A stretch of 64,000 nt of DNA from Candidatus Peregrinibacteria bacterium HGW-Peregrinibacteria-1 (GTDB lineage: Bacteria; Patescibacteriota; Gracilibacteria; UBA1369; LOWO2-01-FULL-3), in assembly GCA_002839505.1 (NCBI GenBank), contig PGYE01000001.1, forward strand, positions 833,995 to 897,994. Reading direction: 5' to 3'. The notes under the pieces were generated by a model. That model did not search any database and had not been told where the DNA came from. It was given only the letters and a program-made list of their open reading frames with translations. Made by a program: the position numbers and the translations under genes. Shown one piece after another: positions 17,686 through 27,632 of the stretch (the first letter of the stretch is position 1; every line of letters begins with the position of its first letter).

Positions 17686-18702
17686 ATGCGTCTATTTTCA
17701 AAAGTACTAATTTTCGGCTTGTTAGGTTATTTTGGCTTCTATGTTTTTTACAACTACAACATCGACACCCCGGTAGATGAAACCGCCACCGAGCAAATCT
17801 CCTTCATAGTACGCCCAGGCGCTCCCGTCGACACTATCAGCCAAGACCTAAAAGATCAAAGCCTCATCCGCAATGAATTCATCTTCAAACTCTATCTCAC
17901 CAAAAACAAACTCGATAAAGGGCTTCAAAGCGGAAGATTCCTCTTAACCCAACGCATGGACATGAAGGAAATTATCACCACTCTCTCCAGCAGCTCCCAG
18001 GGCGAAACCGTATTAATAATCCAAGAAGGCCTCACCATCAGGCAAATCGACCAAAAATTACAAGATCTCGGAGTAATAAACCCCAATGATTTCATTGAAG
18101 CTGTAAAAAAATTCGACAGCTGGGGGCAATACGCATTCCTAGACCAAACATCCGCTCAAAACCTAAAACATAAACTTGAAGGATTCATCTACCCTGACAC
18201 ATATTTTATTAGCAGCACAAATTTTCAACCACAGGATCTCATCCAAATCTCACTCAATAACTTTCAAAAAAAGCTCTCCACTATTGATCTCCAAGCAAGT
18301 CCCGTCTACCAAAAATATTCATTACACGAAATAATAACAATGGCCTCCATTGTAGAAAACGAAGTGTTTGGAGCTAAAAACCGAGAAATTGTAGCAGGCA
18401 TATTTTGGAAACGTCTAGAAAACAACTGGACACTTGGAGCCGACATCACCTCCATCTATGAAAAAGACGGAGATAGAAACATCACCGCCACCGACCTCCA
18501 AAGCGACTCCCCCTACAACACCAGAAAAAATCTCGGGCTACCTCCAGGACCAATCTCCAACCCTAGTATTGAAAGTATTCAGGCCGTCTTATTTCCGAAA
18601 GAAAGCGACTACTGGTTCTACCTTACAACCCTCGACACTGGCGAAGTCATCTACGCCAAAACCAACGACGAACACAATCTCAATCGCAGCAAATACCTCT
18701 AA
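17686..18702 (+). CDS. mltG: Endolytic murein transglycosylase MltG (YceG-like)
   Basis: Inner-membrane lytic transglycosylase that cuts nascent glycan strands. N-terminal TM anchor (about 5-24), LysM-like segment (LIIQEGLTIRQIDQKLQDLG) and catalytic YceG domain with MASIVENEVFG (catalytic Glu), DSPYNTRKNLGLPPGPISNP and the closing EHNLNRS. In the substrate loop the usual LQSD reads LGAD. 338 aa is normal. Convergent with the FecR-domain gene, 3-nt gap. Confidence 0.92.
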   Translation: MRLFSKVLIFGLLGYFGFYVFYNYNIDTPVDETATEQISFIVRPGAPVDTISQDLKDQSLIRNEFIFKLYLTKNKLDKGLQSGRFLLTQRMDMKEIITTLSSSSQGETVLIIQEGLTIRQIDQKLQDLGVINPNDFIEAVKKFDSWGQYAFLDQTSAQNLKHKLEGFIYPDTYFISSTNFQPQDLIQISLNNFQKKLSTIDLQASPVYQKYSLHEIITMASIVENEVFGAKNREIVAGIFWKRLENNWTLGADITSIYEKDGDRNITATDLQSDSPYNTRKNLGLPPGPISNPSIESIQAVLFPKESDYWFYLTTLDTGEVIYAKTNDEHNLNRSKYL

Positions 18703-18705
18703 CCC

Positions 18706-20064
18706 TTATTCCGCAGCTTCCTCAGCAGAACCTTCAGCTCCACCAGCACTATTTTCTGATGAAGTGTTACTTGCTTTACTCGCTGGCTGATAAAATACCT
18801 TTACTATCAATTTTTCGCTCTCAACACCCTCTGAACTAACTGAATAAATTTCATAAACATTCTCCCCCGGCTTCATTAAATGAGCATATGCAGCATTGGC
18901 ATAATACTTCCACGAAGTGTCTCCCTCCTTAAATTGCTGCAGGGTATAACCATTTACAACAATCTTTGATGCGTTACTCACGGTGCCCATAATTTCCGCC
19001 ACCTGTGATGTCACTACATAAAATCCTTCAGCATTAGTCTCCTTAATACCAGAAACCGAACTCAAAACCGGTTTTGCACCAGACACCGTTGAGATCTCAA
19101 TCACAGGTTCTTCCACCTCTTTAGTGGCCCCATTGCCTTCCTCACCTAATTCATTCTCGCCCCCCTCAACTCCGTCAACCATCTCCCCATCTCCAGCGTC
19201 TTCCTCATTCAACTCTTCATCTTCTTCAAAAACTACCGGCATAACCTCAACAAATTTAATCTGCCCATCATCTGCCTTCACCACAAACTCAGTTGGATTA
19301 CGATCCTCTGCAATATTCCACATATACCAATCATCAACCCTCACCCCATCACTAAAAGGTGATATCACATTTGGACTTTGATACTGCCAATATTTATCAA
19401 GAACTTCATCTGTAAATACCGCCTCCTGCCCCACTGTCATCCTCTCTGTTTCGACCGCACGCCCACCATCTTTACCCAAAATATTAACAGTAATATCATC
19501 ACCCGTATAAACTCTTGTTGTCACACTTCCAATAGCATTATCAACTGAAAAATTAGTCACTCCAGGAACAACCACATCAACAAAACCACTATCCACAACA
19601 AACTCCGATACTGTACTCTTATAAGTTTTATTAACCCACATTCCTCCTCGATTGAGCTTCACGGAGACCTTTGAATCTCTGCCTCCATTGGTAATCAACG
19701 CAAGTTCGATCTCCGAATTTTCATCAACGCGCACTATCGTCCCATCCACAAACTCTATAATAGACTTACTCCCACCCCCAGTCCGCACCATATCTCCTTC
19801 CAACAACAAAACATCTTCATTCAGTGTAAAAAAATCATCCGTTCCCCACTGTTTTACATCAACACTCCCGCTCACAATATGAAGATAAGCCCGCTCATTT
19901 GTATCATCACCAAAAAAAACTTTCCAAAGATTAAAAAGAAGAACAGCAATCACACCAACAGCAATTAAAACCACAAAAGGAAACAAATATCTACCAACAC
20001 TATTACTACCACTCTTTCTCCGTGAACCAACCCCTCCTGAATAATTATTATAACGACGACTCAT
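18706..20064 (-). CDS. Membrane-anchored FecR-domain protein
   Basis: 452 aa: basic Ser/Gly/Arg N-terminus, one TM (LFPFVVLIAVGVIAVLLFNL) and an extracytoplasmic FecR-type beta domain (about 60-165: LHIVSGSVDVKQWG, DGTIVRVDENSEIEL). A long acidic Glu/Gly linker (about 275-320) precedes a second beta domain with an Ig-like look (about 335-430). The tail is Ser/Ala/Glu-rich. The domain is named after the FecR sigma regulator, but no sigma factor is adjacent, so a structural or sensing role at the envelope is more likely. Unrecognised beyond the FecR fold. Confidence 0.72.
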   Translation of the reverse strand: MSRRYNNYSGGVGSRRKSGSNSVGRYLFPFVVLIAVGVIAVLLFNLWKVFFGDDTNERAYLHIVSGSVDVKQWGTDDFFTLNEDVLLLEGDMVRTGGGSKSIIEFVDGTIVRVDENSEIELALITNGGRDSKVSVKLNRGGMWVNKTYKSTVSEFVVDSGFVDVVVPGVTNFSVDNAIGSVTTRVYTGDDITVNILGKDGGRAVETERMTVGQEAVFTDEVLDKYWQYQSPNVISPFSDGVRVDDWYMWNIAEDRNPTEFVVKADDGQIKFVEVMPVVFEEDEELNEEDAGDGEMVDGVEGGENELGEEGNGATKEVEEPVIEISTVSGAKPVLSSVSGIKETNAEGFYVVTSQVAEIMGTVSNASKIVVNGYTLQQFKEGDTSWKYYANAAYAHLMKPGENVYEIYSVSSEGVESEKLIVKVFYQPASKASNTSSENSAGGAEGSAEEAAE

Positions 20065-20089
20065 AAAAGTTTTTACAGAAACATATCCA

Positions 20090-20117
20090 ATTATACAAAA
20101 GGTTTACTTTAATACAA
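20090..20117 (-). promoter_or_regulatory. Probable promoter of the FecR-domain gene
   Basis: On the minus strand: TTGTAT (20112-20117), 16-nt spacer, TATAAT (20090-20095), 25 nt before the start codon. Confidence 0.5.
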
Positions 20118-20142
20118 GGCACAAAACCCCACGCCTTAAGTT

Positions 20143-21582
20143 CTAAAGACCCATATCTCTCTTAATGGCGTTGATATCACGCACTAACCTCAAATCGTTT
20201 CTAAGCAATCTCTCAGTCTTTGTGCAGGCATTGATCACCGTCGTATGCTTGCGCCCCCCGAAACTATTCCCAATTTTCTCATAAGATTGCCCCAACTCAT
20301 TCTTGATCAAATACATACAAATTTGTCTTGGCATCAAATACTCTCGTTGTCTGTTTTTACCAACCAAATCTTCCATCGTCACACCATAAAAATCTGCGAC
20401 CAACTTCATAACATCATCACAAGTCTTTGCCATATGCATCTTTCCCTTTTCGACAATATCATAACCGATAATTGCCTGTGCCTTATTCATTCTTTGAATG
20501 ATCTCCGCCACACTTCTAATCGTCGGCACCCTATTAGACAACTGACTCTCCGCAACCGCTTGTCTCAAAACGCCTTCCAACTCACGAACATTATTGTGAA
20601 CATTATTCGCAATAAAAGACAACACCTCAGGATCAATCAAAATATTAAAATCTTGGCACTTATTTTGCAATATCGCCAGCCTAGTCTCATAATCTGGGAA
20701 TAGAAGCTCAACCACCATACCCATTCCAAAGCGACTCTTAAGTCGATCATCTAAGTCGTCAAGCTCGGACGGCGGACGATCACTGGTCAAAACGATCTGC
20801 TTGTTCTGCTCATAAAGCTCATTGAAAGTATGAAAGAATTCCTGCTGTGAAGAGTTCTTCCTCGCAAAAAACTGAATATCATCGACCAAGAAAACATCTA
20901 CATTACGATACTGATCTTTAAATTGGTTCATTGTCTTTTTTCCAATCGCCTGCACAACCTCATTCACAAATTTTTCCGCAGTAATATACTTGATAACCAG
21001 ATCTGAATGCTGCGCCAAAATACTGTTGCCAATACCTTGAAGCAAATGCGTTTTACCCAAACCAACATCTCCATAAATATACAAAGGATTATAAATCCCT
21101 CCGGGTTGCCCACTCACAGCCATCGCCGCAGCATGCGGAAGACGGTTATCTCGACCGACCACAAAATTATCAAGCTTGTACTTATCATTAAACATCTTGC
21201 TGACAATCACCTCTCCTCGATGTCTTTCACCTCTAACCAATCTGACCTCATTAAGCTTTCTCACCTTTCGCACCTTCTTATTGTCATCCAAAAACAAGGT
21301 GTTCACATCAATTCCACCCCCATCCTTCTGCAACAATCTTGAAGACACCTCATACTCCACCACTGTCACCTCCGGAGCAAGCTCCTTCAACGCATCGGCA
21401 ATATAACCATTATATCTATTTACCAACCAGTCCTTCGTAAACTGAGTCGGCACCCCAATCACAATCTTAGCGCCCTCACTTAAAATAATATCTGTGTTCT
21501 GAAACCATGTAATAAACGGTGCCTTGGGAATAGAAGGTTGTATCGTTTTTAAAACATTAATCCACAAGTCCGTTTTTGTCAT
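20143..21582 (-). CDS. dnaA: Chromosomal replication initiator DnaA
   Basis: AAA+ initiator that binds DnaA boxes and melts the origin. All four domains are present: N-terminal protein-interaction domain (LWINVLKTIQPSIPKAPFITW), variable linker, AAA+ core with Walker A (YGDVGLGKTHLL) and Walker B (VFLVDDIQFF), and the helix-turn-helix with GGRKHTTVINA, close to the consensus GGRDHTTV. 479 aa. Unlike many genomes, dnaN and recF are not adjacent, and I found no cluster of TTATCCACA boxes nearby. Confidence 0.96.
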   Translation of the reverse strand: MTKTDLWINVLKTIQPSIPKAPFITWFQNTDIILSEGAKIVIGVPTQFTKDWLVNRYNGYIADALKELAPEVTVVEYEVSSRLLQKDGGGIDVNTLFLDDNKKVRKVRKLNEVRLVRGERHRGEVIVSKMFNDKYKLDNFVVGRDNRLPHAAAMAVSGQPGGIYNPLYIYGDVGLGKTHLLQGIGNSILAQHSDLVIKYITAEKFVNEVVQAIGKKTMNQFKDQYRNVDVFLVDDIQFFARKNSSQQEFFHTFNELYEQNKQIVLTSDRPPSELDDLDDRLKSRFGMGMVVELLFPDYETRLAILQNKCQDFNILIDPEVLSFIANNVHNNVRELEGVLRQAVAESQLSNRVPTIRSVAEIIQRMNKAQAIIGYDIVEKGKMHMAKTCDDVMKLVADFYGVTMEDLVGKNRQREYLMPRQICMYLIKNELGQSYEKIGNSFGGRKHTTVINACTKTERLLRNDLRLVRDINAIKRDMGL

Positions 21583-22103
21583 ATTACTGGAAAGAGTTAA
21601 CTAAATAGTAACCACCTAGAGCAAATCAGAAAATCCGAATCTGCCCTATACCCCGCAAATCATGTAAGCCCCTTAAAGAGGAATCACATAATTCTAAAAT
21701 GTATTTGCCCATAAACATACCCATATCAAGCAAGTACTTGGTTGAATGAATCTGACGAGTTCCCAGCTCGCAAATTTGTAACACTCCGTAATCAAAAAAT
21801 GTCCCAACATTTTTTAAAAAAGTGATACTCAACCGCAACAACAAAAATTCAAATCCAATAACACTAAACACCTGCAATCTCCCTTGGTAGAGCCCTTTTC
21901 AGCTCATCACCTAATTGCAGAAACATAATAATATCCTTACCAATTCTTTACAAGACATTTACTCCCCTCCCCCTCAACATCAATATAAAGATTTTTCAAA
22001 AGGCATTAGCACTATATTTTGTGTCAACACTCTTATTAAAAAACATTTAGCCACTAATCACAATACTCTTAAGTCATCATTCCGTCATCTTCGCAACATT
22101 TTA
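21583..22103. other. 521-bp gap upstream of dnaA
   Basis: No intact gene recognised. It holds a possibly degraded DUF721-like reading frame (21626-21926, separate entry) and an AT-rich stretch (21930-22100). I searched for DnaA boxes (TTATCCACA and single mismatches) and AT-rich 13-mers and saw no convincing origin. No clean sigma-A promoter for dnaA was found either; TTGACA occurs on the minus strand near 22022-22027, but no -10 sits at the right distance. Confidence 0.5.
21626..21926 (-). pseudogene. Possible degraded DciA/DUF721-like gene
   Basis: Two minus-strand frames follow each other. A 20-codon frame from ATG 21926 reads MFLQLGDELKRALPREIAGV. After a +1 shift the second frame continues for 83 codons from TTG 21877 (FFDYGVLQICELGTRQ, then LRGIGQIRIF at the end). 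The order (LGDELKRAL start, DxGVLxI strand, terminal IRIF) resembles DUF721/DciA proteins, which are often next to dnaA and load the replicative helicase. Similarity is by eye and weak. It could equally be non-coding leader DNA, or one gene with a sequencing error. Confidence 0.25.
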
Positions 22104-23738
22104 TCAGTCGGCAAAAAGTCTCACAAAATCCGAATAAGTAATCAACACTATTAATCCCAATAACAACAAGTACCCCAACAAATGAACGTAAGTCTCAAAC
22201 TTTTGATTAATTCTTCTACGAATCACCATCTCCACCAGAATAAATAGTAATCGTCCTCCATCCAAAGCCGGCACCGGCAAAATATTTAAGACCGCCAAAC
22301 TTATCGACAATATTGCAATAAGCTTAATAATAGTCATCAGTCCGGCATCCACGGCATCACCGGTCAACTGTGCAATTCTTACTGGACCACCCACCACATC
22401 ACTCACATCATCACCACGAATAAATCCAACCAGAGCACTTCCCAGCCCTTGCACCGTCAACTTTGATAGACGCACCGTCTCAGTCAACCCCTTCCACGGA
22501 GCAGACCAAAAAGGATACTTATCTTTCTCGACATGCACTATCGAAGAAAGCATCGCTGAATCATAAAAACTCACACCTTCAACCTCCAATAAATTCGCAA
22601 AATATATTCCGATCAGACCTGTCTCATTCGGAGTTATTGAATACATTTTTTGTTCGCCACCCCTGTCTATCACATAGTCATACAGGATATCTCCGGCACT
22701 CTCACTTTTCACCAAATCAATTTCACTCATCAAAACATCCAGGTCCTCAACCTCTCGCCCCTGAAAGGCAACAACCAAATCTCCCTCCTTCAACCCCGCC
22801 ATATCCGCAGCACCACCACTAACCACATCAGCAATCACCACACCCCTAAAGTCCGAGCTCCCTCCCCCAGCTTCAATTTGAACATTTTCTACAATTCCCG
22901 CCCTATAAACGGACACATCGACAAGCTCCTGATCACTTCCCCTCATAGCATCAACAAACTCCATAGGCGAGTAAACCTGTTTACCGTCTACCCTCAGAAC
23001 CAAGTCATCCTTCTGCAAATCTTCATTACCAACAAAAATTTTCGTCCTCGGTGTTGTCAAAAAATCATAAAACACTCCTTCCTCCCTCCACTCTGTAAAT
23101 ACACCAGCAGCAAACTTCTCGACCAAAACCTCATCACCTCTCACAATTTGTACTGACACCTCACTCTCCGAATCATTACCACTGGTCAAAAGATCCAAGA
23201 TACTTCCTCCCCCCTCAACCCCAACCAAGACATCTCCTTCTCTCAACACAAATCGCGAATCAATCTCAATATCCCGACTAACAACAACACCCTCTCTGAT
23301 TTTAATTGCTTCATCATCTACAGCCTGCAATATTTCTTCCCTACTAGTCCAAAACGGCTCCACCCCAAAAATATAAGCTCCCGTCAACAGAACCCACGCC
23401 AACGCAAAATTCATCACAACACCCGCAATCACAACAATCATTCTCTTCCAAGCTGGTTTAGACACAAAACTTCGCCCATGATCCAGCATCTTAGGATCCT
23501 TACTGTCCTCACCCAGCATTCGCACAAATCCTCCAAACGGAATCCAATTGACTGAATATATTGTCTCACCCTTCTTCTTACCAAAAAGTCTCGGCGGCAA
23601 CCCGAATCCAAACTCCTCCACCTTAATTCCCGCTTTCTTCGCAGCATAAAAATGCCCAAACTCATGCACCAAAACCAAAACCGAAAACACCAAGAAAAAA
23701 ACCACCCCCGTAACCAAATAATCAAAAAATACCGACAC
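22104..23738 (-). CDS. rseP: Site-2 protease RseP (M50 membrane metalloprotease)
   Basis: Intramembrane protease that cleaves single-pass TM substrates such as anti-sigma factors. HEFGH (His25-Glu26, His29) lies in the first TM and the second zinc-ligand motif NILPVPALDGG in the C-terminal TM. Two PDZ-like regions lie between (about 250-305 and 305-375). The first periplasmic part (about 125-245) is an insertion that brings the length to 544 aa, longer than the usual 350-450. GTG start at 23738. Last gene of a pyrH-frr-rseP run, a common bacterial order. Confidence 0.9.
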   Translation of the reverse strand: MSVFFDYLVTGVVFFLVFSVLVLVHEFGHFYAAKKAGIKVEEFGFGLPPRLFGKKKGETIYSVNWIPFGGFVRMLGEDSKDPKMLDHGRSFVSKPAWKRMIVVIAGVVMNFALAWVLLTGAYIFGVEPFWTSREEILQAVDDEAIKIREGVVVSRDIEIDSRFVLREGDVLVGVEGGGSILDLLTSGNDSESEVSVQIVRGDEVLVEKFAAGVFTEWREEGVFYDFLTTPRTKIFVGNEDLQKDDLVLRVDGKQVYSPMEFVDAMRGSDQELVDVSVYRAGIVENVQIEAGGGSSDFRGVVIADVVSGGAADMAGLKEGDLVVAFQGREVEDLDVLMSEIDLVKSESAGDILYDYVIDRGGEQKMYSITPNETGLIGIYFANLLEVEGVSFYDSAMLSSIVHVEKDKYPFWSAPWKGLTETVRLSKLTVQGLGSALVGFIRGDDVSDVVGGPVRIAQLTGDAVDAGLMTIIKLIAILSISLAVLNILPVPALDGGRLLFILVEMVIRRRINQKFETYVHLLGYLLLLGLIVLITYSDFVRLFAD

Positions 23739-23758
23739 TTATAGTTGTTGTTAAATTA

Positions 23759-24319
23759 TTATATAGTCATTACATCACTCTCCTTGACCGCAGCCAATTC
23801 ATCAATTTTTTTGTTTGCATCATCCACTTTGTCCTGCAACTTCTTATCAGCATTTTTTAAATCATCCTCCGTAATTGCATTATCGGCCTTCAATTTTTTG
23901 AAAGCATTGTGGGCATTTTGCCTGGAATTTCGCACCGTGATCTTAGTGTCCTCTGCCAACTTTTTAACCATCTTTACCAACTCTTTTCTCCTCTCCTCCG
24001 TCAGCTGAGGAATGTTAATTCTAACCACATTCCCATCATTAATCGGATTCAACCCAACATTCATGTTTGAAATTGCCTTTTCAATCGCCCCCAGAGCACT
24101 CTTATCCCACGGCTGAATTTGAATCGTCCTCATCTCCGGAATCGAAATATTAGCAACCGCCTTCAAAGGCTGAGTTCCACCATATATCTCCACCAATACA
24201 TCTTCCACCAACCCTGAATTCGCCCGTCCAATCTGCAACTTTGCAAACTGATCCTTTAAATGAACAATAGCTTTACTGAAGTCACTTTCCGCCGCCAAAA
24301 TTGAATCATTTACGCTCAT
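23759..24319 (-). CDS. frr: Ribosome recycling factor
   Basis: Splits post-termination ribosomes with EF-G. Family motifs: AKLQIGRANSGLVEDVLVEI in the first long helix, then IQPWDKSALGAIEKAIS, LNPINDGNVVRINIPQLTEE and the final coiled helix. 186 aa is normal. It lies between pyrH (41-nt gap) and rseP (20-nt gap). Confidence 0.96.
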   Translation of the reverse strand: MSVNDSILAAESDFSKAIVHLKDQFAKLQIGRANSGLVEDVLVEIYGGTQPLKAVANISIPEMRTIQIQPWDKSALGAIEKAISNMNVGLNPINDGNVVRINIPQLTEERRKELVKMVKKLAEDTKITVRNSRQNAHNAFKKLKADNAITEDDLKNADKKLQDKVDDANKKIDELAAVKESDVMTI

Positions 24320-24360
24320 GTTAAATTAAGTTAATTTGTATAAAAATTTTGTTCGCGAAA

Positions 24361-25080
24361 CTAGTCTTTGGAGATATAAGTTCCTGTCCTCCCTCCACAA
24401 ACAATCTCCTTCAGCAATCCTTCTTTATTTAAGTTAAACACCATCATTGGGACATCGTGCTCCCCCATCAAAGCCGCGCAATTCATATCCATAACGCTCA
24501 ACTTTTTTTCAATCACATCACTGTACTTCAAGGTCTCATACTTAACGGCATCCGGATTATCAACCGGATCTTTATCATAAACATAATCAACCTTTGTCGC
24601 TTTTAACAACAAGTCGCAATCAAGCTCCAATGCTCGCAAAGCCGCCGCCGAATCGGTAGTAAAATATGGACTCCCTGTACCTCCGGCGCAAAGCACCACC
24701 TTTCCTGCATTCAACGCCACTATGGCCTCACCAATATCATAATCTTTCAACAAGCGCTCACATGGAAAACTACTCATCCCAATATTATCAACTCCCCGCG
24801 CCATCAAAGCCTCGGAAAACGCCGCGACATTCATACAAGTAGCCATCATCCCAAGCTGATCCGAAACAACTCGCGATAACTCCAATTCCTTATTGTCCTT
24901 GAATCTCCAAATATTACCTCCTCCCAGAACGATCGCCACCTCACACCCCATATCAACAAGCTCCTTAACTTTTCCCGCCAACTCCATCAGCTTGTCTCCA
25001 TCTATTCCGCTTTCCAGCTCGCCCTTCAAAACCTCCCCAGACATTTTCAGTAAAATTCTTTTATAGATAATTTCTGCCAT
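24361..25080 (-). CDS. pyrH: UMP kinase
   Basis: Phosphorylates UMP to UDP in pyrimidine synthesis. Amino-acid-kinase fold with LLKMSGEVLKG at the start, VLGGGNIWR, GTGSPYFTTDSAAALRA and KVDYVYDKDP. 239 aa is normal. It begins 1 nt after the stop of the upstream tail-anchored protein gene, so the two are co-transcribed and probably translationally coupled. Confidence 0.96.
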   Translation of the reverse strand: MAEIIYKRILLKMSGEVLKGELESGIDGDKLMELAGKVKELVDMGCEVAIVLGGGNIWRFKDNKELELSRVVSDQLGMMATCMNVAAFSEALMARGVDNIGMSSFPCERLLKDYDIGEAIVALNAGKVVLCAGGTGSPYFTTDSAAALRALELDCDLLLKATKVDYVYDKDPVDNPDAVKYETLKYSDVIEKKLSVMDMNCAALMGEHDVPMMVFNLNKEGLLKEIVCGGRTGTYISKD

Positions 25081-25081
25081 A

Positions 25082-25453
25082 TTATTTTTTAAATATTAAC
25101 CAAGTAACAACTACCCCGATCACCACCCCGACAACAAAAAGCATTGACCCTTTTTTTTCATCGCGCTCCTCATGACAATTTGCCAGATCCGCCAACAAAT
25201 CCGTACTCATAACAATCTCGTCATCCATGTGACGATCAATAATCTGGTCACAATCATGAGTCATAATCAGAGCAACAAATTTATCAAATTTTACTCGCAC
25301 CTTATCATTTGCCTTCAAGAATGACTTATCCAAATCCTCATCATCACTTTCGTCCTCTCCCCCAGAAACAAAATCATCACTGTCCATCCCAGCATCATCC
25401 TCAAAACTTTCGCCGTTATCACCCCTCAAATCAATCAGGTCTTCGTCTCTCAT
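25082..25453 (-). CDS. Acidic tail-anchored membrane protein upstream of pyrH
   Basis: 123 aa, unrecognised. The N-terminal 45 residues are extremely acidic (Asp/Glu/Ser). A helical middle (KVRVKFDKFVALIMTHDCDQ) is followed by one C-terminal TM (SMLFVVGVVIGVVVTWLIF) ending KK, the layout of a tail-anchored protein facing the cytoplasm. A TATAAT at 25462-25467 lies only 8 nt upstream of the ATG, so its transcript could be leaderless. First gene of the pyrH-frr-rseP run. Confidence 0.6.
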   Translation of the reverse strand: MRDEDLIDLRGDNGESFEDDAGMDSDDFVSGGEDESDDEDLDKSFLKANDKVRVKFDKFVALIMTHDCDQIIDRHMDDEIVMSTDLLADLANCHEERDEKKGSMLFVVGVVIGVVVTWLIFKK

Positions 25454-25502
25454 GTTTATTAATTATAAATCGTCCCGATAATAGCACCTTTGCGAAATTT
25501 GC

Positions 25503-25535
25503 AAAAGATCACTGCATTTTTCACAGTGATCTTTT
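25503..25535 (-). terminator. Terminator after groEL
   Basis: A 12-bp perfect stem (25503-25514 with 25524-25535) with a 9-nt loop, closed by A4/T4, 23 nt after the groEL stop. It separates the groESL operon from the pyrH run. Confidence 0.8.
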
Positions 25536-25557
25536 GACTTTTTCTGGTGTTATCAAC

Positions 25558-27210
<1,653 letters not shown>

Positions 27211-27265
27211 TTAGAATTAATTAATTAGTTAAATTTATAAACATTGAATCTTCTTTCAGAGCAGG

Positions 27266-27556
27266 TTAGACCAACTTCGCATAAATATCTGAAGCCGCAA
27301 GAATCAACACCTCCTTGCCCTCAACCTTTATTTCCGTCGGACCATACTTCGAAAACAAAACTACATCCCCCTCCGAACACTCCATCTCAGATCTACTACC
27401 ATCCTTTCTCAATTTACCAGGCCCTACCGCCACAACCTTCCCCTTCATCGGCTTTTCCTTAGATGCCGTATCCGGAATAATGATACCGGAAGAACTCATC
27501 TCTTCAACGATAGGCTCCACCACGATATTATCACCAACTGGTACTACTTTTGTCAT
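27266..27556 (-). CDS. groS: Co-chaperonin GroES
   Basis: Heptameric lid of GroEL. Beta-barrel pattern with VPVGDNIVVEPIVEE at the start, mobile loop SSGIIIPDTASKEKP, KGKVVAVGPGK and a final ILAASDIYAKL. 96 aa from the ATG at 27556; the frame could start at TTG 27562, but the ATG gives the usual N-terminus. Preceded by a promoter and CIRCE operator. Confidence 0.96.
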   Translation of the reverse strand: MTKVVPVGDNIVVEPIVEEMSSSGIIIPDTASKEKPMKGKVVAVGPGKLRKDGSRSEMECSEGDVVLFSKYGPTEIKVEGKEVLILAASDIYAKLV

Positions 27557-27580
27557 ATACAAAATAAATTAATAAATAAA

Positions 27581-27607
27581 TTAGCACCCTTTATTATAGA
27601 GTGCTAA
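27581..27607 (-). promoter_or_regulatory. CIRCE operator (HrcA binding site)
   Basis: TTAGCACCC-N9-GAGTGCTAA on the + strand, the CIRCE inverted repeat with one departure from the consensus TTAGCACTC-N9-GAGTGCTAA. It overlaps the -10 and start region of the groES promoter, the normal place for HrcA repression. hrcA itself is not in the window. Confidence 0.92.
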
Positions 27608-27620
27608 TTCGTACGGTCAA
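27593..27620 (-). promoter_or_regulatory. groES-groEL promoter
   Basis: On the minus strand: TTGACC (27615-27620), 16-nt spacer, TATAAT (27593-27598). The -10 lies inside the CIRCE element, so HrcA binding would block RNA polymerase. Confidence 0.82.
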
Positions 27621-27632
27621 GATTTTTTAAAA

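Noticed and set aside
22006-22032. CIRCE-like sequence TTAGCACTA near dnaA
   Set aside because: Only the left arm resembles the consensus; the right side lacks GAGTGCTAA at the proper spacing.
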